NCBI RefSeq assembly: GCF_902859705.1 | Contig: NZ_CADIJO010000025.1 | Span: 1 to 64,000 of the forward strand | Direction of reading: 5' to 3' | Source: Achromobacter deleyi | GTDB lineage: Bacteria > Pseudomonadota > Gammaproteobacteria > Burkholderiales > Burkholderiaceae_B | Length of the DNA stretch: 64,000 bases | Shown: positions 19,490-31,982 of the stretch, piece after piece | How positions within the stretch are numbered: position 1 is the first letter of the stretch | Layout: every line of letters begins with the position of its first letter | Translations under genes and position numbers: made by a program | The notes under the pieces: generated by a model | What the model was told of the DNA's origin: nothing | Seen by the model: the letters and a program-made list of their open reading frames with translations, nothing else | The model's database searches: none

Positions 19490-20892
19490 AACACAGAATT
19501 CAACATATCCATTTCGTAGGCATCGGCGGCTCGGGCATGAGCGGCATTGCCGAGGTGCTGCTCAACCTGGGCTACACCATCAGCGGTTCCGACCTGAACG
19601 AGTCAGCCGTGACGCGCCGCCTGGCGGGCCTGGGCGTGAACATCGCCATCGGCCACGTCGCCAGCAATGTCACAGGCGCGGGCGCGATCGTCACGTCCAC
19701 GGCGGTGGCGGGCGACAACCCCGAGGTCATCGCGGCACGCGCCGCGCGCATCCCGGTGGTGCCGCGCGCCATCATGCTGGCCGAACTGATGCGCCTGAAA
19801 CGCGGCATTGCGGTGGCCGGCACGCACGGCAAGACCACCACGACCAGCCTGGTGGCCAGCATCCTGGCTGCGGGCGACCTGGACCCGACCTTCGTGATCG
19901 GCGGCCGCCTGAATTCCGCGGGCGCCAACGCGCGCCTGGGGCAGGGCGACTACATCGTGGTCGAAGCCGACGAATCCGACGCCTCGTTCCTGAACCTGCT
20001 GCCGGTGATGGCCATCGTGACCAACATCGACGCGGACCACATGGACACCTACGGCCATGACGTGGCGCGCCTGAAGAGCGCGTTCATCGAGTTCACGCAG
20101 CGCCTGCCGTTCTACGGCAGCGCCGTGCTGTGCACCGACGACGCCAACGTGCGCGAGATCATGCCGTTCGTGTCGCGCCCCATTACCTCGTATGGCCTGA
20201 ACGAAGAAGCCATGGTGCGTGGCTACGAAGTGCAGCCGGAAGGCACGCGCATGCGTTTCAACGTGCAGCGCAGCCATCGCGACACTCTGCTGCCGCCGTT
20301 GCAGGTGGTGTTGAACCTGCCGGGCCTGCACAACGTGCGCAATGCGCTGGCGGCAATCGCCGTGGCGACCGAGCTGGGCGTGTCCGACGAAGCCATCTGC
20401 GACGCGCTGGCCTCGTTCAAGGGCGTGGGCCGGCGGTTCACGCAGACCGGCGAATTCCCGGTGCCCGCCTCGCATGGCGGCGGCACCTTCACGGTGATCG
20501 ACGACTACGGCCACCACCCGGTCGAGATGGCCGCCACGCTGGCAGCCGCCCGTGGCGCCTGGCCTGACCGCCGCATCGTGCTGGCTTTCCAGCCGCACCG
20601 CTACACGCGGACGCGTGATTGCTTTGAAGATTTCGTGCGTGTGCTGGGCACGGCCGACGCCGTGCTGCTGACCGAGGTCTATTCCGCGGGCGAGCCGCCC
20701 CTGGTGGCCGCCGATGGCCGCGCCTTGTCGCGCGCCCTGCGCGTGGCCGGCAAGGTCGAACCGGTTTTCGTCGAAGACGTCGCCGAGCTGCCGCAGGCCG
20801 TGGTGGATTTCGTGCGCGACGGCGACGTGGTGATTGTTATGGGAGCGGGTTCGATCAGCAAGGTCCCCGCCCAAGTTGGAGAACTGGCATGA
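19486..20892 (+). CDS. murC: UDP-N-acetylmuramate--L-alanine ligase
   Basis: This 468-residue ligase starts the stem peptide by adding L-alanine to UDP-MurNAc. It has the N-terminal [19 protein letters not shown] nucleotide-binding loop, the ATP loop GTHGKTTTT from residue 112, [10 protein letters not shown] and the C-terminal DDYGHHPVE and [11 protein letters not shown] motifs. It overlaps murG and ddl by four bases each. Confidence 0.98.
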   Translation: MKHRIQHIHFVGIGGSGMSGIAEVLLNLGYTISGSDLNESAVTRRLAGLGVNIAIGHVASNVTGAGAIVTSTAVAGDNPEVIAARAARIPVVPRAIMLAELMRLKRGIAVAGTHGKTTTTSLVASILAAGDLDPTFVIGGRLNSAGANARLGQGDYIVVEADESDASFLNLLPVMAIVTNIDADHMDTYGHDVARLKSAFIEFTQRLPFYGSAVLCTDDANVREIMPFVSRPITSYGLNEEAMVRGYEVQPEGTRMRFNVQRSHRDTLLPPLQVVLNLPGLHNVRNALAAIAVATELGVSDEAICDALASFKGVGRRFTQTGEFPVPASHGGGTFTVIDDYGHHPVEMAATLAAARGAWPDRRIVLAFQPHRYTRTRDCFEDFVRVLGTADAVLLTEVYSAGEPPLVAADGRALSRALRVAGKVEPVFVEDVAELPQAVVDFVRDGDVVIVMGAGSISKVPAQVGELA

Positions 20893-21839
20893 CCGCGAAA
20901 TTCGGCAAGGTAGGCGTGTTGTACGGCGGTCGTTCCGCCGAACGCGAGGTGTCCCTGATGTCCGGGGCCGGCGTGCACCAGGCGCTGCTCAGCGCGGGTG
21001 TCGACGCGCACCTGTTCGACACCGGCGAGCGCAGCCTGGCCGAGCTGGCCAGCCAGGGTTTTGACCGCGTGTTCATCGCACTGCACGGCCGCTACGGCGA
21101 AGACGGTTCGATCCAGGGCGCCCTGGAACTGCTGGGCATTCCCTATACCGGCAGCGGCCCGCTGGCCTCGGCACTGGCCATGGACAAGACCATGACCAAG
21201 CGCGTCTGGCTGCAGCAGGGCCTGCCGACGCCGCAATTCGAATTGCTGGACGCCGACACCGAACTGCGCCTGGTGCCTGACCGCCTGAGCCTGCCGCTGA
21301 TCATCAAGCCGCCGCATGAAGGCTCGACCGTGGGCATCACCAAGGTAGTGGGCTATTCCGACATGAAGGAAGCCTATGCCCTGGCCGCCAAGTTCGACGC
21401 CGAGGTGCTGGCCGAGCAATTCATCCAGGGCCGCGAACTGACCGTGGCGGTGCTGGGCGGCGGCAAGACCGCGCGCGCGCTGCCGGTCATCGAGATCGCC
21501 GCGCCCGGTGGCAACTACGACTACGAGCACAAGTACTTCTCGGACGACACGCAGTACTTCTGCCCGGCCACGCTGCCGCCGGCGGTGGCCGAAGAAGTGT
21601 CCGACATCGCCGTGCGCGCCTACCGCGCGCTGGGCTGCGAAGGCTGGGGTCGTGCCGACTTCATCCTGGACGCCGACAACCGCCCCTGGCTGCTTGAAAT
21701 GAATACTTCGCCCGGCATGACGAGCCATTCGCTGGTTCCCATGGCCGCCCGCGCCACGGGGATGAGCTATGCCGACCTGTGCGTGGCGATCCTGGCCGAC
21801 GCTTCGTGCAAAGTGCACAGCATCGCCCGCAACGCTTGA
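20889..21839 (+). CDS. ddl: D-alanine--D-alanine ligase
   Basis: This 316-residue ATP-grasp enzyme of the DdlB type makes the D-Ala-D-Ala dipeptide used by MurF. Visible are [17 protein letters not shown] at the N-terminus, the [14 protein letters not shown] loop, the [17 protein letters not shown]-grasp lysine region and the C-terminal [15 protein letters not shown]. ftsQ follows after 12 bases. Confidence 0.97.
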   Translation: MTAKFGKVGVLYGGRSAEREVSLMSGAGVHQALLSAGVDAHLFDTGERSLAELASQGFDRVFIALHGRYGEDGSIQGALELLGIPYTGSGPLASALAMDKTMTKRVWLQQGLPTPQFELLDADTELRLVPDRLSLPLIIKPPHEGSTVGITKVVGYSDMKEAYALAAKFDAEVLAEQFIQGRELTVAVLGGGKTARALPVIEIAAPGGNYDYEHKYFSDDTQYFCPATLPPAVAEEVSDIAVRAYRALGCEGWGRADFILDADNRPWLLEMNTSPGMTSHSLVPMAARATGMSYADLCVAILADASCKVHSIARNA

Positions 21840-21851
21840 CCTGGATACTCT

Positions 21852-22676
21852 GTGTGGAACGACGCTCGCACTACCAACCTGATTGCCAACACGCTAGCCG
21901 TGCTGGCGGTCTGCGCCATGCTGATCGCGGGCGTGGTGTGGGTAGCGCAACGCCCGTACTTCACGCTGTCGGCCATCGAACTGGAATCCACGCCGGATAC
22001 CGAGCTGCACTATGTGTCGCCGGGCGCCGTGCGTGCGGCGATCGCGGGGCGGTTCAAGGGCAACTTCTTCACGGTGGACCTGGACGACGCGCGCGAGATC
22101 TTCGAATCGGTGCCCTGGGTGCGGCATGCCACCGTGCGTCGCATCTGGCCCAATGTGCTGCGCGTGCGCATCGAAGAGCAGCAGCCACTGGCGCTGTGGA
22201 ACGAAAACCAGATGATCAACACCTGGGGCGAAGCGTTCACAGCCAATACGGGCGAGGTGGACGACGAAACGGTATTGCCGCAGTTCTCCGGGCCCGAGGG
22301 CACCGAATCGCTGGTGGTGCAGCGCTACGCCGAATTGGCGCGCTGGTTTGCACCGCTGGACATGCACGTCAAGCAGTTGGAGCTGAGCCCGCGCTATGCC
22401 TGGCGCGTGGTGCTGTCCAACGGCATGTTGCTGGACCTGGGCCGCGATCCGGGCGCCGATGCGCCGGACCCGCATGGCCTGCCCGGCGCGTTGCCGTTCG
22501 CGGCTCGCATTCAACGCTTTGTGCAGGCCTGGCCGGCCGTGGCGGGGCGCCTGGAAGGGCGCACCATCACGCAGGCCGACCTGCGCTATCCCAATGGTTT
22601 CGCCCTGGCGCTGGCCCCGTTGCCCGCGTCGGAAACCAAATCCAAATCCACACCGAAACCTCCCAAGAAACGCTAA
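21852..22676 (+). CDS. ftsQ: cell division protein FtsQ
   Basis: This 274-residue bitopic protein has a cytoplasmic start of about 12 residues, one membrane helix (about 10-32) and a periplasmic POTRA domain (about 38-110) followed by the FtsQ beta domain. It recruits FtsL/FtsB to the divisome. The start is GTG at the typical MWNDA N-terminus. The C-terminal 15 residues are Lys/Ser/Pro-rich. ftsA starts 4 bases after its stop. Confidence 0.95.
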   Translation: MWNDARTTNLIANTLAVLAVCAMLIAGVVWVAQRPYFTLSAIELESTPDTELHYVSPGAVRAAIAGRFKGNFFTVDLDDAREIFESVPWVRHATVRRIWPNVLRVRIEEQQPLALWNENQMINTWGEAFTANTGEVDDETVLPQFSGPEGTESLVVQRYAELARWFAPLDMHVKQLELSPRYAWRVVLSNGMLLDLGRDPGADAPDPHGLPGALPFAARIQRFVQAWPAVAGRLEGRTITQADLRYPNGFALALAPLPASETKSKSTPKPPKKR

Positions 22677-22680
22677 CGCC

Positions 22681-23907
22681 ATGACCCGTGACATCAAGGA
22701 CCTTATCGTCGCCCTCGATATCGGCACCAGCAAGGTGGTGGCTGTGGTGGCTGAAATCTTGCCTGAAGGCCGATTCGAAGTGCTTGGCCTGGGCCAGCAC
22801 GAATCGCGCGGCATGCGCAAGGGCGTGGTCGTCAATATCGAGACCACCGTTAACTCCATCCAGCGTGCGCTTGAAGAAGCCGAGCTGATGGCAGATTGCA
22901 AGATCCGCGACGTCTACACCGGCATCGCCGGCAGCCATATCCGCAGCTTCAACTCCAGCGGCATGGTCGCCGTCAAGGACAAGGAAGTCACCGCCACCGA
23001 TGTCGCTCGCGTCATCGAAACCGCCAAGGCCGTGAACATCCCGACCGACCAGCAAGTGCTGCACGTGCTGACGCAGGAATTCATCGTCGACGGCCAGGAA
23101 GACATCCGCGAGCCCATCGGCATGAGCGGCCTGCGCCTGGAAGTGCGCGTGCACATCGTGACCGGCGCGGTCAGCGCCGCGCAGAACATCGTCAAGTGCG
23201 TGCGCCGCTGCGGCCTGGAAGTACAGGACCTGATCCTGCAGCCGCTGGCCTCCAGCCTGGCCGTGCTGACTGCCGATGAAAAAGAACTGGGCGTCGTGCT
23301 GGTGGACATCGGCGGCGGCACGACCGACGTCGCCATCTTCACCGGCGGCGCCATTCGCCACACCGCGGTGCTGCCGATCGCCGGCGACCAGATCACCAAC
23401 GACATCGCGGCCATGCTGCGCACGCCGACGCCCGATGCCGAGGAAATCAAGCTGCGCTACGGCGTGGCCAAGCAGGTGCTGGCCAGCCCGGACGAGTCCG
23501 TGGAAGTGCCGGGCCTGGGCGACCGCGGTCCGCGCCAGGTCAAGCGCCAGGCGCTGGGCGCCGTCATCGAGCCGCGCGTGGAAGAACTGTTCACGCTGGT
23601 GCAGCAGGTGGTGCGTGACTCCGGCTACGAAGACCTGCTGGCGTCCGGCGTGGTGCTGACCGGCGGCTCGGCGCAGTTGCCCGGCATGATCGAACTGGCC
23701 GAGGACGTGTTCCTCAAGCCGGTGCGCGTGGCGGTACCCGAATACGAAGGCAGCCTGGCCGACGTGATGCGCAATCCGCGCTTCTCGACCGTGATGGGCT
23801 TGCTGCAGGAAGCGCGCATGCAGCGTGTGCGCGGCCGCAAGGTCGCCGCGCAGACGGGCAATTTCAAGAGCCTGCTGGCGCGCATGAAGGAATGGTTTAT
23901 GAATTGA
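22681..23907 (+). CDS. ftsA: cell division protein FtsA
   Basis: This actin-like ATPase of 408 residues tethers FtsZ to the membrane and signals to the divisome. It has the phosphate-1 loop ALDIGTSKV near residue 10, the SHVS-type 1C domain and the phosphate-2 loop DIGGGTTDVAIF near 210. The C-terminal amphipathic tail (SLLARMKEWFMN) is the membrane anchor. The ATG is chosen from the family N-terminus; the frame is open upstream inside ftsQ. Confidence 0.97.
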   Translation: MTRDIKDLIVALDIGTSKVVAVVAEILPEGRFEVLGLGQHESRGMRKGVVVNIETTVNSIQRALEEAELMADCKIRDVYTGIAGSHIRSFNSSGMVAVKDKEVTATDVARVIETAKAVNIPTDQQVLHVLTQEFIVDGQEDIREPIGMSGLRLEVRVHIVTGAVSAAQNIVKCVRRCGLEVQDLILQPLASSLAVLTADEKELGVVLVDIGGGTTDVAIFTGGAIRHTAVLPIAGDQITNDIAAMLRTPTPDAEEIKLRYGVAKQVLASPDESVEVPGLGDRGPRQVKRQALGAVIEPRVEELFTLVQQVVRDSGYEDLLASGVVLTGGSAQLPGMIELAEDVFLKPVRVAVPEYEGSLADVMRNPRFSTVMGLLQEARMQRVRGRKVAAQTGNFKSLLARMKEWFMN

Positions 23908-24029
23908 GGGGGGCAGGTTGGGGCCTGCTCCTTGGCGTGATCCGCAGCAGCATCGCGGGTCGGGCCAGAAGGGGAGGCGTCTCAAACCCGTTGCGGATCA
24001 AACCGGTCGGCTTCGGCTTTGAGGCGATT

Positions 24030-24061
24030 CACAAAATATAGGTTGTTGGGGAATTTTTGTG
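24030..24061 (+). promoter_or_regulatory. hairpin in the ftsA-ftsZ leader
   Basis: CACAAAA and TTTTGTG form a 7-bp AT-rich stem with an 18-base loop in the 186-base ftsA-ftsZ gap, the only sizeable gap inside the dcw cluster. A separate ftsZ promoter is expected here, but I see no convincing -35/-10 pair. The element could shape ftsZ mRNA stability. Confidence 0.3.
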
Positions 24062-24093
24062 ATTTGCAAAATCGGACTTGTGAGGGAGTCATC

Positions 24094-25278
24094 ATGATGA
24101 ACTTTGAGATGCTTGAGAACAACACCAAAGGGACCGTAATCAAGGTCGTTGGTGTGGGTGGTGCAGGCGGCAATGCCGTCGCGCACATGATTCGCAGCGG
24201 CGTGCACGGCGTGGATTTCATCTGCGCCAACACCGATGCGCAGGCACTGGCGGCGACCAACGCCCCGGTGCAGATCCGTCTGGGCCGCACGGGCCTGGGC
24301 GCGGGCGCCAAGCCCGAGCAAGGCCGCGCGTCGGCTGAAACCGCACGCGAGGAGATCCGTGCCGCCCTGAACGGCGCGCATATGGTCTTCATCACCGCCG
24401 GCATGGGCGGCGGCACCGGCACGGGCGCAGGTCCGGTCGTGGCCGAAGTGGCCAAGGAGCTGGGCATTCTGACGGTGGGCGTGGTCACCAAGCCCTTCAC
24501 GTTCGAAGGCAACAAGCGCCTGAAGATGGCCGAGGACGGCATTGCCGAACTCGCCAAGCACGTGCATTCGCTCATCGTGGTGCTCAACGAGAACCTCTAT
24601 GAACTGATGGACGAGGACGCGACGCAGGAAGACTGCTTCCGTTCGGCCGACGATATCCTGCACAACGCGTGCGCGGGCATCGCCGAAATCATCAACGTCG
24701 AAGGTAACGTCAACGTCGACTTCGAAGACGTCAAGACGATCATGGGCGAGCAAGGCCAGGCCATGATGGGCACGGCATCGGCTTCGGGCGCTGACCGCGC
24801 CCGCGTCGCCGCCGAGCACGCCATTGCCTGCCCGCTGCTGGAAGGCGTGGACCTGAACGGCGCTCGCGGCGTGCTGGTCAACATCACCGCCAGCCGCTCG
24901 CTGAAGATGCGCGAAACGCGCGAAATCATGGAAACGATCCGCAGCTACGCTTCGGACGACGCGACCGTGATCTTCGGCACCGCCTACGACGAGTCGATGG
25001 GTGAAAACCTGCGCGTGACCGTGGTTGCGACCGGCCTGGGCCGTGCGCAGGCGCGTCCGCAACTGGTGCAGAGCACCGCTGAAGTGCTGCGTACCGGTAC
25101 CGACAACATGCCCATGGGCACGATGCCGGCCGCCGGTCAGGGTGATTACCGCAATCTGGACATGCCGTCTGTCATGCGCAACCCGCGCAGCCAGGCGTCG
25201 GCCCAGGTGCGTGCACTGGAAAGCTCGGGCATGGATCATTTCGACATCCCGGCATTCCTGCGCAAGCAGGCGGATTGA
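24094..25278 (+). CDS. ftsZ: cell division GTPase FtsZ
   Basis: This 394-residue tubulin homologue assembles the Z ring. The GTP-binding signature GGGTGTG is at residues 105-111, preceded by VVGVGGAGGNAV near 17. The T7 synergy loop and the C-terminal conserved peptide (HFDIPAFLRKQAD), which binds FtsA and ZipA, are present. There are two consecutive ATGs after a GAGGGAG ribosome-binding site; the first is used, and the second would shorten the protein by one residue. A 186-base leader separates it from ftsA, allowing independent expression. Confidence 0.98.
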   Translation: MMNFEMLENNTKGTVIKVVGVGGAGGNAVAHMIRSGVHGVDFICANTDAQALAATNAPVQIRLGRTGLGAGAKPEQGRASAETAREEIRAALNGAHMVFITAGMGGGTGTGAGPVVAEVAKELGILTVGVVTKPFTFEGNKRLKMAEDGIAELAKHVHSLIVVLNENLYELMDEDATQEDCFRSADDILHNACAGIAEIINVEGNVNVDFEDVKTIMGEQGQAMMGTASASGADRARVAAEHAIACPLLEGVDLNGARGVLVNITASRSLKMRETREIMETIRSYASDDATVIFGTAYDESMGENLRVTVVATGLGRAQARPQLVQSTAEVLRTGTDNMPMGTMPAAGQGDYRNLDMPSVMRNPRSQASAQVRALESSGMDHFDIPAFLRKQAD

Positions 25279-25320
25279 ACCTGGAGCCTGATTCGGGCTC
25301 TATATGCACTCCCTCATCTT

Positions 25321-25348
25321 CGGCTTGCCTGTCCCCGCAGGCAAGCCG
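25321..25348 (+). terminator. hairpin downstream of ftsZ
   Basis: An 11-bp perfect stem (CGGCTTGCCTG with CAGGCAAGCCG) has a six-base loop. It lies 43 bases after ftsZ and has no T run, so it may be a weak terminator or mRNA 3'-end protector marking the end of the dcw transcript. Confidence 0.45.
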
Positions 25349-25447
25349 GAGGCGGAGCGGCCCGTGTTTCCCTTGCACGGTGTGAATAGGGGACGGTTTT
25401 ATCGGTCGGTCCACGCGCCCTTGATGGCGTTGGGAACCGGACAGAGT

Positions 25448-25453
25448 TACAAT
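25448..25453 (+). promoter_or_regulatory. probable lpxC promoter -10 element
   Basis: TACAAT lies 66 bases before the lpxC ATG in an AT-rich patch. No good -35 is found at 16-18 bases, so only the -10 is called. Confidence 0.35.
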
Positions 25454-25518
25454 ACGTCAGTTACGCCGGCAAACTCTTCTTAACTTGTCGGCTTCCTGGC
25501 TCAAAATACCTTAGTCTC

Positions 25519-26442
25519 ATGTTCCGACAGCGCAGCATTCAGAATCTCGTCCGCACGACTGGTGTCGGCGTCCACTCCGGACGGCGGGTCGAGCTCACCC
25601 TGCGTCCGGCGGCGCCCAATACGGGCATCGTGTTCCATCGCGTCGATCTGCCCGAAGTCGTAGACTTGCCGGCGCAGGCTACGGGCGTGGGCGACACCCG
25701 CATGGCATCCGTGCTGCAGCAAGGCAATGTCCGCGTGTCCACGGTGGAACATCTCATGTCGGCATTGGCCGGCCTGGGCATAGACAACCTGCATATCGAC
25801 CTCACTGCCGAAGAAGTCCCGATCATGGACGGCAGTGCGGCCACGTTTGTTTACCTGTTGCGCTCGGCGGGCATCGTCGAGCAGAACGCTCCCAAGCAAT
25901 TCATCCGCGTGTTGAAGACGGTGGAAGTGCGCGAGGGCGAAGGTCGCACCGAGAAGTGGGCCCGGCTGGAACCCCATGAAGGGTACGCGCTGGCCTTCTC
26001 GATCGACTTCCGCCACCCCGCCATCGACTCGACCGCCAATTTCGCCGAGATCGACTTCGCCACCCATTCGTACGTGCGCGAAATCGCGCGCGCACGCACC
26101 TTCGGCTTCGTCAATGAAGTCGAAGCCCTGCGCTCGATGGGCCTGGCCCGCGGCGGCAGCCTGGACAACGCCATCGTCATGGACGAATACCGCGTGTTGA
26201 ACAGCGACGGCCTGCGTTACGACGATGAATTCGTGAAGCACAAGATCCTGGACGCCATCGGCGACCTGTATCTGTTGGGCAAGCCCCTGGTGGCGCGCTA
26301 TGTGGCGTGCAAGTCGGGCCACGGCCTGAACAACCAGTTGGCGCGTGCACTGCTGGCGCAGCGCGACGCCTGGGAATTGGTCACTTACGAATCGCAAGCC
26401 GCTGCGCCGCAGGCGTTCCGGCACGAATGGCAACTGGCTTGA
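25519..26442 (+). CDS. lpxC: UDP-3-O-acyl-N-acetylglucosamine deacetylase
   Basis: This 307-residue zinc enzyme performs the committed step of lipid A synthesis. The [21 protein letters not shown] start, the first zinc His in [13 protein letters not shown] near residue 78, and [15 protein letters not shown] near 236 (second His and the zinc Asp) are the family features. LpxC normally follows ftsZ in Gram-negative bacteria, as here, with a 240-base gap and its own probable promoter. Confidence 0.98.
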   Translation: MFRQRSIQNLVRTTGVGVHSGRRVELTLRPAAPNTGIVFHRVDLPEVVDLPAQATGVGDTRMASVLQQGNVRVSTVEHLMSALAGLGIDNLHIDLTAEEVPIMDGSAATFVYLLRSAGIVEQNAPKQFIRVLKTVEVREGEGRTEKWARLEPHEGYALAFSIDFRHPAIDSTANFAEIDFATHSYVREIARARTFGFVNEVEALRSMGLARGGSLDNAIVMDEYRVLNSDGLRYDDEFVKHKILDAIGDLYLLGKPLVARYVACKSGHGLNNQLARALLAQRDAWELVTYESQAAAPQAFRHEWQLA

Positions 26443-26470
26443 TGCCGGTTCGCCGCTAAGGGCGGTATCA

Positions 26471-26487
26471 CCGGGGACCGTCCCCGG
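26471..26487. terminator. inverted repeat between convergent lpxC and the DUF721 gene
   Basis: CCGGGGAC, one base, then GTCCCCGG form a nearly perfect GC palindrome 29 bases after lpxC. A second CCCCGGG patch follows at about 26505. There is no T run. The rest of the 195-base convergent gap shows nothing else. Confidence 0.4.
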
Positions 26488-26637
26488 CTGATGTCCTGCC
26501 CTGTCCCCGGGATGGCGCCTGCCGTCGTCCCTCCGCCTTCGGGTGCCATCCAGGCATTTTCCGAGGCGTCATCCGGTCCGACAACTTGGTTTCGCTTGGT
26601 ATCCGGGCGAGCGACGTGCCGGACAAGCCTGGCTATC

Positions 26638-27129
26638 TCAGCTACTCTTGTGGTGCTTCAAAAGCTTGGCGACGGCGTCGGCCAAGGGGCCGGGGCGCAG
26701 GGTGTCGTGCAGCGCTTCGAATGCGCCCAGGGCGGTGTCGCCCAGGGGCTGCGCCTCTTTCGGGGGTAGCGGCTGGCGGGCGCCGGGCTTGGGCAGGCCG
26801 GCTTGTACCTTGACGGCAATTTCGTTAAGGTTCCAGCCTTGGTCCGACAAGGCCTGCGCGATGCGCGGGGCCAGTTGACGCATCTTCGCCGCGTGCGCGG
26901 CACTGGGCACCACCAGTTGAAGGCGCTGGTTTTCCAGCTTGCCTACCTGGCATACGGCGCCCAACGGGGCGGGCAGAATCGCCGCCACCGCATATTGGAT
27001 TTGCAAGTGCTTGCGGGCGGTCGCCAGTACGCCGGCGCCCCGCATGTCATGACCCAGCCATCCCAGGGCGGTATTTTCTTTCCGCCGGCTGGAACTGGAA
27101 CGTTGACGGTATGAAGTGGGTCTATTCAT
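26638..27129 (-). CDS. dciA: DUF721 / DciA-like protein
   Basis: This 163-residue protein has a basic, disordered N-terminus (RQRSSSSRRKE) and one DUF721 domain (about residues 30-125, with ILPAPLGAVCQVGKLENQRLQLVVPSA split by family-typical strands). DUF721 proteins include DciA, the helicase operator used to load DnaB in bacteria that lack DnaC. The ATG of MNRPTSYRQR is chosen; the open frame continues upstream into the divergent M23 gene without similarity. It lies on the minus strand within an otherwise plus-strand core region. The 28-base gap to the divergent gene means that the promoters overlap or lie inside coding sequence. Confidence 0.82.
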   Translation of the reverse strand: MNRPTSYRQRSSSSRRKENTALGWLGHDMRGAGVLATARKHLQIQYAVAAILPAPLGAVCQVGKLENQRLQLVVPSAAHAAKMRQLAPRIAQALSDQGWNLNEIAVKVQAGLPKPGARQPLPPKEAQPLGDTALGAFEALHDTLRPGPLADAVAKLLKHHKSS

Positions 27130-27157
27130 CCCGGCTCTAAGAATTAGGAAGCAAACC

Positions 27158-28156
27158 TTGAAAATCGTGATTATGCACGCCCGCGATGGGCAGGACGGGC
27201 ATTTCACCCTGGGAGGCACGCGATTGGCGTTGTTTCTGGGGGGCGCGTTGATGACGGCCGCCATCTTTGGCGCCGCGCTTCAACGGTACATTACGCCGAT
27301 CCTGCCCGCCGTGCACACGGTGGGCTGGCCGCTGTCCGAGCAGCCGGGGCGCGATGCGGACTTCCTGCGCGGCAACATGAATCTGTTGGCCGCCAAGGTG
27401 GGGGCGCTGCAGGCCAAGCTGGTCAGCATCGACGGCCTGGGCCAGCGCGTGGCTCAGGTGGCGGGCGTGGCCTATACCGACCCGGAAGTCGCCAAGCAAC
27501 TGGCCGCCGCGTCTACCGACGCCACCCATGCACCCGAGGCCACCCAGGTCATGGACGACCTGTTCACCGACCGGTCGCCGCCGAGCGCGGCGTCGGCCGA
27601 AGCGCTGGGCCGCCAACTGGACGAAATCCAGGAGCGGCTGGCGCTGCAGACCGATAACCTCAAGTTGCTGGATGCCGCGCTGACGCGGCGTTCGGCCGAT
27701 CAGGCGCGCATGCCCACCGCGATGCCGATCACGGATTACCCCTATTTGAGCTCGTCGTATGGCTGGCGCCGCAACCCGGTGACGGGGCGCTCGGCCATGC
27801 ACGAAGGGCTGGATTTCGCCGCGCCGCCGGGCACGCCGATCCTGGCGGCTTCGGGCGGCGTGGTGCTGGAAGCCAAGTTCCAGCCCGGCTACGGCAACAT
27901 GGTTGAAATCGACCACGGCGATGGCCTGATCACCCGCTACGCCCATGCCTCGTCCCTGATGGTCAAGCAGGGGCAACTGGTCGAACGTGGCCAGCAGGTG
28001 GCCCGGGTCGGTTCGTCCGGCCGGTCCACCGGCCCGCACCTGCACTTCGAGGTCCGGCTGGCCGGGCAGCCGCTGGATCCGCGCCTGTTCCTCGGGCCGC
28101 AGCAACACGCGCCGCCCGCCGTGGCGCAGGTCGGCGCCAACGGCGCCGCGCGCTGA
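27158..28156 (+). CDS. M23-family LytM-type peptidase, membrane-anchored
   Basis: This 332-residue protein has one N-terminal signal-anchor helix (about residues 20-42), a coiled-coil-prone periplasmic stretch and a C-terminal M23 domain (about 195-310). The zinc motifs MHEGLDFAAP and GPHLHFEVRL are intact, so it is probably an active peptidoglycan endopeptidase rather than an EnvC-like activator. A TTG start is chosen: AGGAA lies 7 bases upstream and gives the N-terminus KIVIMHARDG. An upstream in-frame ATG would overlap the divergent gene start. It sits directly before secA, as in related bacteria. Confidence 0.85.
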   Translation: MKIVIMHARDGQDGHFTLGGTRLALFLGGALMTAAIFGAALQRYITPILPAVHTVGWPLSEQPGRDADFLRGNMNLLAAKVGALQAKLVSIDGLGQRVAQVAGVAYTDPEVAKQLAAASTDATHAPEATQVMDDLFTDRSPPSAASAEALGRQLDEIQERLALQTDNLKLLDAALTRRSADQARMPTAMPITDYPYLSSSYGWRRNPVTGRSAMHEGLDFAAPPGTPILAASGGVVLEAKFQPGYGNMVEIDHGDGLITRYAHASSLMVKQGQLVERGQQVARVGSSGRSTGPHLHFEVRLAGQPLDPRLFLGPQQHAPPAVAQVGANGAAR

Positions 28157-28333
28157 GGCCCGATCCGGGCTACAGTGCCAGCCTGGCCATAGGATCAGGC
28201 TATTGCGCTCCAGGTGCGTTAAACTGGTTCGTTTCCCAGCGGACCCCCGCTCAACCAAATAACATCAAGTCACGGGCGACGCTGCCCTCAGCCTGTTTGC
28301 GGGCGCGGCGTAGTTCGTGCGGCCGACATACGC

Positions 28334-31069
<2,736 letters not shown>

Positions 31070-31082
31070 CCGGATAGACGCC

Positions 31083-31802
31083 ATGCTGCATTCCGTCGGC
31101 CACACCGAATTCGACCATGCCGTGGTCATGGTGCGCGACCGGCTGGATGCGCTGGCGCCGCACTTCGAGCGCCAGGGTTTTCACCTGAGCGAGAAGGCGG
31201 TGCACAACCTGGGGTCGTGCAATCGCCTGATCGTGCTGGAAGGCACGTATGTCGAATTGCTGGGCTGGCCGCCCGGCGCGCCGCCAGCCCGCAAGGAAAT
31301 CGCCGATTCTCCGTTCGGGCTGGAAGCGCTGGTGTTTCGCACCTATGACGCCGAAGCCACGCGCGAGCGCCTGCTCGCCGCCGGCTTCGCAGTCAATCCC
31401 ATGCAGGAATTGAGCCGGCCGGCCATGCTGGATGGCCAGGAAGTGCAGGCTCGTTTCCATACCGTGCGTTTCGCCGAGCAGCCGCTGCCCGGCATCCGCA
31501 TGTATTTCTGCCGCCATCTGACGCCCGAGTGCGTGTGGTCGCCCGAACTCATGGCGCACCCCAATGGCGCCCGCAGCCTGACACGCATCGATGCACGGGC
31601 TGCCCAGGCGCGCCAGGTGGCTGAGCGCCTGGCCCTGGTGGCCGGCGTGAAAGCCGAAGCCGCCGCAGGGGGCTGGGATGTGCCGCTGGCCAACCTGCGC
31701 ATCCACGTGCAGGAAGACCCGTCGGCAACCGTGCCGACCTTGTCCACGCTGACGCTGGAAAACCGCGACGGCGCGCACTACACGCTCGATACCGGTCTTT
31801 GA
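31083..31802 (+). CDS. glyoxalase-like (VOC) domain protein
   Basis: This 239-residue protein has the glyoxalase-like fold: FDHAVVMVRDRLDALAPHFERQGFHL at the start, GTYVELLGW near residue 60, and a second half with FCRHLTPECVW. It resembles the single-chain 'glyoxalase-like domain' family of unknown substrate. The ATG is 13 bases after secA, so it is probably co-transcribed with it; a hairpin follows its stop. The open frame extends upstream inside secA but carries no similarity there. Confidence 0.8.
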   Translation: MLHSVGHTEFDHAVVMVRDRLDALAPHFERQGFHLSEKAVHNLGSCNRLIVLEGTYVELLGWPPGAPPARKEIADSPFGLEALVFRTYDAEATRERLLAAGFAVNPMQELSRPAMLDGQEVQARFHTVRFAEQPLPGIRMYFCRHLTPECVWSPELMAHPNGARSLTRIDARAAQARQVAERLALVAGVKAEAAAGGWDVPLANLRIHVQEDPSATVPTLSTLTLENRDGAHYTLDTGL

Positions 31803-31809
31803 GCCCCAG

Positions 31810-31838
31810 GCGCGGCCACTCGGCCGCGCGTCTGTTTT
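31810..31838 (+). terminator. terminator after the secA unit
   Basis: GCGCGGCC and GGCCGCGC form a perfect 8-bp stem with an ACTC loop. TCTGTTTTCC follows. It begins 8 bases after the stop of the glyoxalase-like gene. Confidence 0.65.
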
Positions 31839-31917
31839 CCCCATTCCCTGCGCATTGCCCTGTAAAAGGGGGCGGATTGCTCGTGCTCGCTTTCCGGGCA
31901 AACCCGGGTTGCGAGGC

Positions 31918-31944
31918 AAAGTGTATGCACTTTAGTATGCACTT
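31918..31944. promoter_or_regulatory. candidate GntR operator
   Basis: A perfect inverted repeat, AAAGTG-TATG-CACTTT, is followed by a second copy of GTATGCACTT 12 bases later. Together they lie 39-65 bases before the gntR ATG in the only non-coding stretch here. The symmetry and place fit an autoregulatory site for the FCD-type GntR protein downstream. Confidence 0.5.
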
Positions 31945-31982
31945 CATCCCTGCTTGGAGCGCCCTGGCGGCTGACCCATCCG

